Source: Picocystis sp. L7 (Eukaryota; Chlorophyta; Picocystophyceae; Picocystales; Picocystaceae). Taken from it: a DNA stretch of 64,000 bases. This document shows, piece after piece, positions 10,259 through 20,334 of the stretch. Position 1 is the stretch's first letter, and each line of letters begins with the position of its first letter. The stretch covers positions 558,001-622,000 of the forward strand of contig QXJR01000013.1 of the NCBI GenBank assembly GCA_020975725.1. Direction: 5' to 3'. A program made the translations under genes and the position numbers. The notes under the pieces were generated by a model. The model was not told the DNA's origin, ran no database searches, and was given only the letters and a program-made list of their open reading frames with translations.

Positions 10259-11497
10259 ATGGAAGATCCGGAGCACACAACTCGAATGGGTTCGCTCCGT
10301 AGGGACTTGGAGGAAGAACGAGCCATGCGAAGCACGCTCCAAGAGCGCATTGCTGAGCTCGAAGGTCAGCTTGAAGCCTTGCAAACAAACCCAACTGATG
10401 GCGAAGAACAAAATATCACCGATGAGAACCAAGAAAATCAGCAAGTGACAACCGTAGGAGGGACGCATGCGCCCTCCGAGGAAGAGGGACTTCCTCATCT
10501 CACCACATTGTATGGAACAGCCCTCCAGGACTCAAAGAACATACAAAAGGTCTCCCTGGAGAAGCCTGAAAAATTTACTGGACTGGAGCTGGATGAAAAT
10601 CCATATGCTTTAACTTACTGGTATCGTGATGTTGTGTGTTGGTGCCAAGCATACGCTCTCGACCGTCCGAAAGAGCAGTTGGTACTTGCGATCAGTCAAG
10701 CTTTGGGAGGCACAGCAAAATCAATGGTGCAGAATCTCATTATGCGCGATCCAGGCGCCCTCAAATCAGTGGAAGAATTGTACGCTTACCTCCGCCGTAC
10801 GTTCCAGAATCAAGACCCAGGCCCTGAGGCATGGCGCGAATTTCATACTACCCGTATGCGCAGGAGCGAAAATGCTTTACAGTTTCTGAACCGGCTGGTG
10901 CAATTGACATTCGTCGTCAACGCAAGTACGTCTCCTGTATGCCGTACGCTAACGGAGAATGATATATCAGCAAGGCTGCAGCATGGACTGCCAGCCTACC
11001 TCCAGCGAGCATTGTATAAGCACCTGGACCACCTGATTGATGTGGATAAAGTTCCTGACATGGAACCAGGAAACTTAGCATCAGTCATATTCAAGCTAGA
11101 AAAGGAAGCTGCTGAACAGCCCCGCAAAGAGACCAAGACAGCTGATGATCAATCGACGAACCGCTACGCAACTGCCCGTCGCAACAGCGATCACCGTCCC
11201 CGTTTGGAACCGATGCGAAGGCCAGTAGCTGCTGCGATGCCGGCGCCATCGAAGGATAATCAGGACAGCGGCTCCGCAAGGAGAGAGCGAAAGCGATTCG
11301 ACGATCTCGATGAAGGGCAGAAGAGTGCTATCATAAAGGTGCAGACTCAGCTATCGAACAAGCCGCTCGGAGCCAGGCTGTCCCAGGAAGAGAAGAACAT
11401 GTGCCTTGCGCACGGGCTGTGCCAACGCTGCCGTCGTTACGGCCATGATCAGTCCTCATGCAAAATGGCATCTGTTATGGGTGCCCCAAAAAACTGA
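10259..11497 (+). CDS. A1 gag (retroelement part)
   Basis: This 412-residue open frame starts 47 bp inside the 5' LTR edge. It has an N-terminal coiled-coil-like stretch (about 5-45). A retrotransposon gag core lies at about residues 100-280, including the motif EAWREFHTTRM. A CX2CX4HX4C zinc knuckle (CQRCRRYGHDQSSC) sits near the C-terminus. These are the usual features of a Gypsy capsid/nucleocapsid precursor. The frame overlaps pol by 40 bp. Confidence 0.9.
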   Translation: MEDPEHTTRMGSLRRDLEEERAMRSTLQERIAELEGQLEALQTNPTDGEEQNITDENQENQQVTTVGGTHAPSEEEGLPHLTTLYGTALQDSKNIQKVSLEKPEKFTGLELDENPYALTYWYRDVVCWCQAYALDRPKEQLVLAISQALGGTAKSMVQNLIMRDPGALKSVEELYAYLRRTFQNQDPGPEAWREFHTTRMRRSENALQFLNRLVQLTFVVNASTSPVCRTLTENDISARLQHGLPAYLQRALYKHLDHLIDVDKVPDMEPGNLASVIFKLEKEAAEQPRKETKTADDQSTNRYATARRNSDHRPRLEPMRRPVAAAMPAPSKDNQDSGSARRERKRFDDLDEGQKSAIIKVQTQLSNKPLGARLSQEEKNMCLAHGLCQRCRRYGHDQSSCKMASVMGAPKN

Positions 11498-14400
11498 GTA
11501 CTCTCCGCCCGGTGACCCAGGTTACCGGAGCGGAGCCGGGAGCGAAACCAGCAGCAGCCCCGGTTACCAATGAAAGGACTCCTGTCTGCCTGAACTCATT
11601 GAGTAATATAAGGCCTAGACAGGAATTCCTAGCTGCAGAAACTTACTTTGGAAAGAAAACGAACAAAATCAGGACACAAGCCTACCTTGATACATTAGCA
11701 AGCTACTCATTCATCAGCGAGAAACTATTTCATGAACTGCAGTCCGCTGACCCAGCAGGGGTGACCTGGAAGAACACTGGCGATGCCGTGCAGTTCACCG
11801 TAGCCGTAGGCCAGCAGGTTCATACAGCCCCAGTAATTCAGGCCACCGTTACGATCGATGGCTTCCGTGGTCAAGTACCCTTCGCAGTTGCACCACTGGA
11901 GACATTTGATTGCATATTAGGGGGGACCTTCTGTGACAAACACCTGATGGCCCTAGACTGGCAGAACCACCGAATGGTCTTAAAGAACAGTAATGGCAGA
12001 AAGCACACTGTGTATGGAGATCACCAGTTCATCGCATCCAGAAAGCTGGACTTAATCGTCCCCAGATGCGAAGCTCGGAAGGCGGTACAGGACCCAGGCT
12101 GTCTATTGCTTATGATACAGCCTCTGGATCCCAGACCAGAAATTATCGATGAAGAAGCAGACCTTGACCACATGCGGACAAAAGTCAGCGATGAATGGGA
12201 GCTGGACCACAGCGATCAGTACCGGCTGGACCGACTGATCAATCACCGATATAAGGGCTTATTTGAGCCTCGTACGCAGCTACCGCCAGAGCGTGTTAGC
12301 GGAGAGGCCTTCAAAATACAGCTCACTGAAAATGCGACCCCGCAGTACAGGAATTATTATCGGCTATCCCCTCACCAGCAGGCTGCCCTAAAGGAGTTAA
12401 TCAGCGAATACGTCGATGCCGGTAAAATGGACCTTTGTGCTGGCTCCAGCTGGGGAGCCCCAGTAATCCTAGTACCGAAGAAAGACGGGGGCTGGCGGGT
12501 CGTGTTTGACTACCGCCTGCTTAACAATGTTACTGTCAAGGACAGATATCCGCTGCCCCGTATAGATGACTACCTGCAGAACTTGAGAGGTGCGAAATAC
12601 TTTTCCTCGCTGGATGCTTTGGATGGGTTCCACCAGGTTAGGATGGATCCTGCCGACATCCATAAAACTGCAGTGGTCACACCCTTTGGATCCTATGTGT
12701 GGAAGGTCATGCCCATGGGTGCTGCCAACGCGCCTGCGATGTTTCAGCGCATGATGAACAGAATATTTGGTCACCTGCTCTACTTAAAGGTGTACATGGA
12801 TGACATATTGGTGCATTCTGAAACAAAAGAACAGCATTTCCAACACCTTGAGGAATTCTTCGCTACCTGCGAACAGGCCGACATCCGGCTGAAACGATCG
12901 AAGTGTCACTTTTTCAGAAGTACTCTGGAGTGGGTAGGCTTTCGGATACGTAATGGACAGTTGGCGTGTACCAACCACCTACTTACCAAGATCCAGCAGT
13001 TCCCACGACCGCAGTCGCAACGCGATAATATGGCCTTCCTTGGGCTGTGCCAATTCTATATGCGATTCGTCCCGCATTATGCTGAACTTACAGCCCCATT
13101 GACTGAGTTGAACCAGGCATCGATGAAACATGGGTTCACATCCTACTGGAAAGGCCCACAAGAAGAAGCTTATAACAAACTGGTTGCAGCACTCACGAAC
13201 CCACCCGTCCTGGCACTCTTCGATGAGGACCGACCGATCCGAGTCGAGACGGATGCTTCGGACATCGGCATGGGAGCAGTTCTGATGCAGCAGGATGAGC
13301 AAGGGGAGTGGCACCCAGTTGAATATTGGTCAAAGAAGCTGAATCAAGCCCAACAGAATTATCATCCAGCAGAGAAGGAAACCTGTGCCATCCTGTATGC
13401 TCTGCAGCACTGGAGACACTTGTTGTTTGGTCAGCACTTCAGCGTACTTACGGATAACAAAGCCAGCCATTTCCTCAACACCAAGTCTACAGAGCAGCTG
13501 TCTCCGCGCGAGATGCGATGGATTGAGAAATTAGCCTACTTTGCCCCCTTCACTGTTGAGTATAGACCAGGATCAGAAAATACTGGGGCAGACTACTTAT
13601 CGCGCCATTCGGCTAAGGTGGACAGCGGATCAGTCTACTGCATACTGGATCTGTGTGCTGGTATGGGTACAGCGCTACGCGCTTTGGAAATTGCTCTGCC
13701 TCCATCCACAGATATTACGATCGATTACATTGCCGTCGAAAGGGACCCAGATTGCCGCAGCGTCATACAGAGGGTGTTCAATCAAGTACGACTCGCCCGT
13801 CCAGGGCTGTTTACGCGCAAAGACATATTCCGTTACGGCAATGATGTGACCATATTAGGGCAGCGGCGAAAACTCCCCAAGGTACACTTACTTATAGCAG
13901 GAGTACCCTGCCAGCCCTTTTCGCGAGCGAACACAGACCAAGGCAAACCTCCCCTGGGACTGTTTGACCAACGAGAGCTGTTCACTGCAGTTGCTAATAT
14001 ACACAAGCGCTTGAACAGTCCGGACTTTATATTAGAGTGCACCCCATTTGCTACTCACCTGGAATCTCACCTGGACACGATTGCTGAATGGTTTGGATCC
14101 CCAGTAGTTGAGGACCTGTCACAGTATGGGGCGCAGGCTCGTACAAGGTTATGCTGGACCTCACTACCCCCCCTGCAGGAACCTCAGCTCTCGATGGGAC
14201 CAATACCTCTTACCTGGCAGGAGTGCTTGGATGCTGGTGCAACCGTCCAACGCGATGCTCTGAATCGACCTCGCTTGAAATGTCCAACTTTGATGGCCAG
14301 CTCACGGTCGCACAGCGATCGTGCGAAAACCACCTGGGTCCATGATGAAGGAGGCGAACTTCGCCCGCTGAGCGTTAACGAACTTCGCCCGCTGAGCGTT

Positions 14401-16503
14401 AACGAACGAGAGCGATTGGTTGGGATGCAGCCTGGTGATACTGCTGCAGCGAACGTAAGCGATGCGAGCCGGCAGCGCATGTGTGGTAATGCATTTCCAG
14501 TTGGATGGATTGCCCACATGCTGCTGCGTTGGCAAATTCACACACGGACGCTTAGACCGCTAGCATGCCGCAGTCCAGCAGGGACTGTGTGTGGATCGAT
14601 CGCGTCAATTACTACGCCACGATCGGTGCGCTCAATGCTCTGCGCTACGCAAGGGGAGCCACCTACTCTACTGGAGCGTATACGCATCGCTGCCGACAAT
14701 GATGCCAGTTACCAGGAACTTCTTCATTCTCCAACGGAAGACCATATTGTCAAGAACAGCCTTCTTTTTACAACCAGTGACAATGCACAGCCAGTACTGG
14801 TGGTGCCTGCAGACAATAGCCTCAGACAGGAGCTGCTACACATGGTTCATGATCAGCGACACTTTGGTTCAGCGAGAACTTATGCAGATGCCTCAAGACA
14901 CTTCACGTGGAAGGACCTGAAGAGACACGTCGAACTCTTCGTCGCACGCTGCCCTGTGTGCCAACTGCAGAAGCCCAGTAACCGGTCCCGACACAGTCAG
15001 CTTTGCCCAGAGTTCAGGTTCTTTCCATATCCTTTCCATACTGTTGTGATAGATGTGGTTGAAAATCTACTGCTCACTGCTCTTGGCCATAATGCTGTCT
15101 TGACAGTGGTGGACCGCTTCACGAAGTTCGCTATCTATATACCGATCCACTCCACATGGAGTGCGCATCGTCAGGCTCAGTGCTTAATGGATAACCTGGT
15201 GTACAAGTATCACACCCCAGTTCATATACATACCGACAACGGGCCCGCCTACCGATCGTTGTTTCAAGCTTTCTGTGCAGCTTTGGGAGTCCGCCATGTT
15301 ACTGGCACTCCATATCATTCTCAATCGCAGGGAGGAGGAGAGCGACAGCATCGCACGCTCCTGCAAACGCTGAGAACAACATGCTCTGATAAGCACCAAT
15401 GGGATCTGTTCTTACAAGCAGCAGCTCACGCATACAACGATTCGGTGCATACAGCTACTAACTTCTCACCCTTTCAGCTATTATTTGGATGTCCATCCAG
15501 ACTGCCCTGGCATTTGCAGATTCCAACCATAGAGGGCACTAATCAATCAGACATCGTAACGACATTCGACCGCCGGGTAACCAGTTTATTAAAACAGCAC
15601 CGATCGGTCTACGATACTGTCCAGGCCAATTTGCGTAAAGCTGCGGAGCGCATGGCCGCCGCTGCCGCGCATCGACCGAAGAAAACATTTGAAGCTGGGG
15701 ACAAGGTGAAGGTGCAGTATGGTCTCAAGGGGCCTGCTGACAAACATAAGCTGGACCCATACTTTGTTGGCCCTTATGTCATTAAACGGGCGCTGAGGAA
15801 CGGCTGTTACGAACTGGACTTACCACCTGGCTCTGCATTTTCAGAACGAATCCACGCTGATCGCCTTGAACACTGGACAGATTCAGACCTCACGCTATTT
15901 CCGATGGACGAAGAGCGACAACTGCAAGCGTCTCCGCTGCCGGACACAGATGCTATGCGCACCGAGTCAAAGCTGTACCGGATACGACGCTACCTGCTGC
16001 GCGATTTCTCCGCGTTCCCAGCGAGGCCAGTACGCTATTGGGTGGAAAGCAATCTGTCAGATCCTTCGCAACGCTACTTCTGGGTGGATGAAACAGCAGC
16101 TTTGTTGGATGACTTTTTACCACTGGAAGAACACAATGGGTGTATTCCAGAACAGGGTATCACAGATGCTAACTATGAAGCAGTTCAGACGCATAAGAAA
16201 ACTACCTACTTGCAGTCACCCAGCCCAATTATGATCAACACCTGGCCATTCACCAAGCTACCTTTTCAGACCAGACAGCGGCCACGCAAGCCGCAACGGA
16301 CCGACCTAACCGGCGCAGTTGTGCAGGAGCTTTTCCATGAGGGGCAGGACAAGTCAGCTTATTATCAGGGGTTGGTGACAGATGAAGACAATGGGCTCTT
16401 TGAGGTGCTATGGACAGATGGCAAGAAAGACTACTATCTTGCAGACCAGATCAGATCAATGTTGTATGACCCCATAGCATACATCTATGACTTTCAGGTA
16501 TAG
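11458..16503 (+). CDS. A1 pol polyprotein with DNMT domain (retroelement part)
   Basis: A long open frame of 1681 codons. Domains in order are a retropepsin-like region (about residues 75-170), reverse transcriptase (about 290-520, YMDD near 446), RNase H (about 595-715), C5-cytosine methyltransferase (about 723-1026, PCQ with Cys near 818), an HHCC zinc region (about 1120-1180), a DDE integrase core (about 1190-1330; IDVV, HTDNG, GERQHR) and a C-terminal domain ending with a WTDG motif. Translation presumably uses the -1 shift common in this family, as pol overlaps gag in the -1 frame. The methyltransferase is in frame with the rest of pol. Confidence 0.92.
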   Translation: MQNGICYGCPKKLSTLRPVTQVTGAEPGAKPAAAPVTNERTPVCLNSLSNIRPRQEFLAAETYFGKKTNKIRTQAYLDTLASYSFISEKLFHELQSADPAGVTWKNTGDAVQFTVAVGQQVHTAPVIQATVTIDGFRGQVPFAVAPLETFDCILGGTFCDKHLMALDWQNHRMVLKNSNGRKHTVYGDHQFIASRKLDLIVPRCEARKAVQDPGCLLLMIQPLDPRPEIIDEEADLDHMRTKVSDEWELDHSDQYRLDRLINHRYKGLFEPRTQLPPERVSGEAFKIQLTENATPQYRNYYRLSPHQQAALKELISEYVDAGKMDLCAGSSWGAPVILVPKKDGGWRVVFDYRLLNNVTVKDRYPLPRIDDYLQNLRGAKYFSSLDALDGFHQVRMDPADIHKTAVVTPFGSYVWKVMPMGAANAPAMFQRMMNRIFGHLLYLKVYMDDILVHSETKEQHFQHLEEFFATCEQADIRLKRSKCHFFRSTLEWVGFRIRNGQLACTNHLLTKIQQFPRPQSQRDNMAFLGLCQFYMRFVPHYAELTAPLTELNQASMKHGFTSYWKGPQEEAYNKLVAALTNPPVLALFDEDRPIRVETDASDIGMGAVLMQQDEQGEWHPVEYWSKKLNQAQQNYHPAEKETCAILYALQHWRHLLFGQHFSVLTDNKASHFLNTKSTEQLSPREMRWIEKLAYFAPFTVEYRPGSENTGADYLSRHSAKVDSGSVYCILDLCAGMGTALRALEIALPPSTDITIDYIAVERDPDCRSVIQRVFNQVRLARPGLFTRKDIFRYGNDVTILGQRRKLPKVHLLIAGVPCQPFSRANTDQGKPPLGLFDQRELFTAVANIHKRLNSPDFILECTPFATHLESHLDTIAEWFGSPVVEDLSQYGAQARTRLCWTSLPPLQEPQLSMGPIPLTWQECLDAGATVQRDALNRPRLKCPTLMASSRSHSDRAKTTWVHDEGGELRPLSVNELRPLSVNERERLVGMQPGDTAAANVSDASRQRMCGNAFPVGWIAHMLLRWQIHTRTLRPLACRSPAGTVCGSIASITTPRSVRSMLCATQGEPPTLLERIRIAADNDASYQELLHSPTEDHIVKNSLLFTTSDNAQPVLVVPADNSLRQELLHMVHDQRHFGSARTYADASRHFTWKDLKRHVELFVARCPVCQLQKPSNRSRHSQLCPEFRFFPYPFHTVVIDVVENLLLTALGHNAVLTVVDRFTKFAIYIPIHSTWSAHRQAQCLMDNLVYKYHTPVHIHTDNGPAYRSLFQAFCAALGVRHVTGTPYHSQSQGGGERQHRTLLQTLRTTCSDKHQWDLFLQAAAHAYNDSVHTATNFSPFQLLFGCPSRLPWHLQIPTIEGTNQSDIVTTFDRRVTSLLKQHRSVYDTVQANLRKAAERMAAAAAHRPKKTFEAGDKVKVQYGLKGPADKHKLDPYFVGPYVIKRALRNGCYELDLPPGSAFSERIHADRLEHWTDSDLTLFPMDEERQLQASPLPDTDAMRTESKLYRIRRYLLRDFSAFPARPVRYWVESNLSDPSQRYFWVDETAALLDDFLPLEEHNGCIPEQGITDANYEAVQTHKKTTYLQSPSPIMINTWPFTKLPFQTRQRPRKPQRTDLTGAVVQELFHEGQDKSAYYQGLVTDEDNGLFEVLWTDGKKDYYLADQIRSMLYDPIAYIYDFQV
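11488..11494 (+). promoter_or_regulatory. Candidate -1 ribosomal frameshift heptamer, gag-pol of A1
   Basis: The heptamer A AAA AAC lies in gag phase directly before the gag stop codon, inside the gag-pol overlap, with pol in the -1 frame. This is the canonical slippery form used by many LTR elements. The same heptamer in the same position is kept in A2 (61092-61098), whose gag has diverged considerably elsewhere. Confidence 0.7.
13627..14535 (+). other. C5-cytosine DNA methyltransferase domain within A1 pol
   Basis: About 300 residues carry the ordered motifs of the Dcm/DNMT family. These are motif I (ILDLCAGMGT), motif IV (GVPCQPFSRA, catalytic Cys), an acidic motif VI-like segment (FILECTPFA), motif VIII (QARTRLCW), motif IX (RPLSVNERERLVGMQPG) and motif X (RMCGNAFPVGW). 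The family transfers a methyl group from SAM to cytosine C5 in DNA. It sits between RNase H and integrase. The fold and chemistry follow from the family; its target and its activity in this element are unknown. Confidence 0.93.
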
Positions 16504-16531
16504 CCGGGTTCGTCCCAGGGAGCCGGGAGAG

Positions 16532-17260
16532 TGTTGCATAAGGCAGTGACCTCCTCCTGTGAACGAGGCCCACCAGGGTCCGTCGAGACCCTGGCTTACG
16601 GGTCCGAACCATCGAGGCTACCCATCGAGTAAGGGATCTGATATCCCTTTGGAATACAACGACAGTACCGTTCCGGAACCAGAACCAGTTTCCCCCGGTC
16701 GCATTGAAGCACGGTCGCCCCCGATCAGAACGGGCTTCTTGTAAGGGGAACCGGGGACTTTGATCGAGACAGACCGAAGGGAACCCGCCGACCCCGTCCC
16801 AGTCCACAATTGTGAGGGGTGGGCCTGAGGGGGCTGAACGGTGTCGAGCAAGTGACAGCTCACAGTCGCCCCGGGGCGAGCAAAATGGACGGTCAGGTGT
16901 GACTTAGAGGAGGACGAAGGCGGATAAGACAACCCCTTTGCTCCAATTCCAACCGCCAGTGAGAGGCGGTGAGAGAGGTAGACCTATCGTCCCTCTTTGC
17001 TTTGTGATAGAATTTGACTTTGCCAACCACCAGCGCGCCTCCTTCCGTCCTCTCTCGACGACTTGCTGAGGCCTACGCGCTTGCCCAACCACCAGGAGGT
17101 CGACCTCGCTAGGCACCACGCCTCGAGCCGGCTAGAAGGGGACTTTGTCCGCGAGTGCGAGGACCCTCGCCCAAGACCGGTGCACCGGCTCCTTCCCGTC
17201 ACACGCTCTCCTCCAAGGCACGTGTGTGAGTGTCCAAAACTCACGGACGCTTTTGCAACA
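16532..17260 (+). repeat. 3' LTR of A1
   Basis: This LTR matches the 5' LTR over its full 729 bp, with the hairpin at 16953-16969. A purine-rich run (agggagccgggagag) directly precedes it, as a polypurine tract should. Confidence 0.95.
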
Positions 17261-20200
17261 CACCGCTAGAGCACATCCCCATCAAGCAACGGATTACACC
17301 TCAATATACGCTTCAAGTAGAACCAATTGGCGATAGATGCTCCTTTTTTTGAAAGAGAAGAAGCGCTCTTTCTTATTTCCATGCAAGCCCAAGAGTTGCC
17401 TCGAGTGCTTTTGAAGGTTAACCTCGTCGTCTTTACACCACGTTTGGCTTGATGTAAAAATTCTTATTCGGTTGTACAATCCCCAAGTATGTTGCTAGCG
17501 TCATTTTTGGTTTGGCAACCACGCAAACCTCTTCTTTTCTTCTAACACACGATGTTGCCAAGCAACGTGTTAGCCTAGCATGTAAACTCCCTTACCACGG
17601 CATTGGCACATAAAATATACCCACACATACGGATAGCAAGGTCATCTTCCACTAGGAACATGTCCCCTATGCCTGCCGCCTCTCCCTCTTGATATCGCAA
17701 CAATCTTTACTTGTGTCTTGCAATTTTGGAACCTTTCTATTTGACGCCACGTTTAGAGTGTCAAACGGGCAGTTCGAATATAGTCTTTTGGGTGAAGCGC
17801 CGACGTGAGCTGAACTCAAGAGATTGCTCGTGAAGGGATCACCTTATTCAAGCGCTCATTATTGGAGGGGATGGTAGAATATAGGAACACACATCCGCAC
17901 ACCACAGAGAGGAAATGAAGAGGAAGGTTGTCTTCGTGAGTTCACTTCTTGTAGTGGAAACCGAATGGGTGATGATTAACATCCATTGCTCTCACCCAAC
18001 GCGATGAGAAAGGCGATTCTGCCAACATGCGGTCTGACAAAGAGGACAACAAACAAGAAGTTCTAATATGGGGGAATCAGGTATGGTGCTAGATGTGCCG
18101 TCACTTCCAACTATACAAGCCAATCAAATGTCTTCTTTCCTCCCTAGGCATCTTAGATGTTATTCCGTGGGCATATATCCGGTGCAAGGTACCACAATAA
18201 ACATAGCTTGGATTGTTGGTGGCCGTCCATGTACAATCCAGGGTGCGTATGCTCAAGAGTTGCCTCCCTAGGTCTTCCGCTTTCGGACGGTCACCCATCG
18301 TTGCGCGATCATCGACCTGACACACTTTAAGGGGCCAGTCAACTCAAACCCCGTCGAAGGTGAGGAATAGAGAAGGCACCATACGCGCACTCCTCCTCAC
18401 CTTGATTTGCGCAACTAAGTTTGCACGAGACATCAAAAGCGGGTGGGAGCATGGATGCTTGGGCTCTTGTTCGAACCTAAGCGTGGTGAAGGCGTCAACG
18501 CAAACACGTCTCTAACACTTAGGAAAGTATAACCGCCGAAAAAAGCCATTCAAGAAGGAATGGGAAGCTTGGCAAAAGCTTAGAGGAAAGTAGTTTCAAT
18601 CTAGTGCAAAGAACTACGTTTATGAGGTTCCTTCTGCTAGTGCTGGTGGGTGGGCTCTACGCTCTTTTGGGCTCACAATTACGTTGAAAGACAAGTCATC
18701 CATGCTAAAATCACTACAAGTAGCATGAAAGGAAGCCCAAAATTATTCGAGATCCCCTTGTGCGTTGCGCAACAAGCTTTTCCACAGGAAATTTGGTATG
18801 CAAAGACGGTTGGAGTGGGAGGATTGAAGCCTAGATCGGTGGCCCTCGATCTAGATAGAAATGGCAACATTCAACACACCCCTCTCCTAAATAAAGTGGG
18901 AGATACCTTTGACATGATTGCGTTAAAGCAAAGTAAGTAGTTGAAGAGCTAAAACATGCAAACTACAACTCCTCGGTGAACTCCATTCGGTATTATCCAT
19001 TGAAGAAGGATTGGGTCCTCAAGAATCTAGTGCTTTCGAGTGCAACTTGGCATGCATTGGATAGGGGCCTCAATCACTATTGAACGGCCTACGAAAAAAA
19101 ATGTACCATTGTGCCCAGATGAAGTCATATGTTAAAGGGATATTGCAGCGTTTTAATAGACGCTCTCGAATCATGTTGCATCTTCCTAGATCAAAGGCGC
19201 TCCCGATGGAGGACCCCCTCCGTTCTCCTCAACGGTATGTATATCTTTGGTCGTACTTGGTTAAGCCTTTTTTCAATGAGAGGCTCCTTTTATGGCATGT
19301 ACCGCAAAAAACGACATTGGTTACCCCATAGAAAAGCCACCGGTCTTCTCAAAAGATTAGTCCTTACCGACACCTATATTGTGTAAGGCCGTTTCAATAT
19401 CCGTACGCCCTTTGGTGTTGGCGAAGCTTCGCTCATTCCATGAACCTTGGACCCACAAGACCCTCCTCCGGATATCATTTGTATACAAATCCCTCGTGGA
19501 CCTTGCCATCTTACGAGAGTGCAACAATCATACTGAAGATTTAGCTAAACATCAAATATGTGAGGCGTGAGGCTTCATATTGCAAAGAACGCGTTGTTTT
19601 ATTATAATTTTGTGCTTGCGACTGAGCGTTTCAACGAAATGTAGGTCGTGTTGAAAGGGAAGATCAATATGGCCGTCCAGAGTAGTTGGAGTAATGTTGC
19701 TACAAGTTCCCACCGGGAAAGTTGCCTTAAACACAGTATATAAACCAGTGGCACAAGAACGCAGCAATCAGTCATTTCCATACTGATCTTGCCATTTGCA
19801 AGCTTGCAAACAAGAGGATGGACGACGCGAGACATGAAGTAGTAGAAAAGTTTGGGGAGCTAGTGCTTTATCAAATGCAACTTAAATTGAGTGAAGCAAG
19901 GGTTGAGAATGAGGTCAGGGGCGTTAGAGTATTGCACGAACCGAAGTTACCGAGAAGTTTTTGACAGGAAACAGGATCAAGCTTATGGTAGACTCCAATG
20001 AAGGTCCAGCTGCATGGGCAACGAGACAAACCCAGCCAGATCAGTATTGAGGTTTCAGTATCGACCATGGTGTTGAAACTGAGCAAATAGTATAGTTCTA
20101 TGTGCCCTGCATTTCCAATAGTCTGTGGTGGATAAGGAGGCTAAAGAAGTAAATGCAACAGTGTGGAGCATACATTTTATAAGGAACACATGTAAAGTGC

Positions 20201-20334
20201 GGAGCTGGTAGGGAACATGCATAAACAGTGCGACTAACCATGTAGAAAGGTACACTACCTAAAACAATTGAGCCTCAGCTCCAGCACCAAAGCAACACTC
20301 TTTGCGACCCTCCAATGTTTGACAACCAGGTTTA
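17261..20334. other. Gene-poor stretch between A1 and the synaptotagmin gene
   Basis: No supported gene. Short open frames (for example 18650-18940 plus and 19080-19331 plus) have no recognisable domains. Patchy coding-like traces occur on the minus strand at about 17300-17700. The part nearest the synaptotagmin stop (about 19600-20334) would include its 3' UTR. Before A1 inserted, 17261 was contiguous with 9483. Confidence 0.4.

Larger units (their letters stand above)
9484..17260 (+). mobile_element. Ty3/Gypsy element A1 with DNA methyltransferase in pol
   Basis: The element is 7777 bp with two apparently identical 729-bp LTRs (TGTTGCA...TGCAACA) and a perfect 5-bp target duplication, caccg (9479-9483 and 17261-17265). 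A purine-rich tract precedes the 3' LTR. The parts in order are gag, retropepsin-like region, reverse transcriptase, RNase H, cytosine-C5 DNA methyltransferase, zinc-binding and DDE integrase, and a C-terminal domain. Integrase after RNase H places it in Ty3/Gypsy (Metaviridae). Gag and pol overlap in a -1 relation. The element looks whole, and identical LTRs suggest a very young insertion. Confidence 0.95.
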
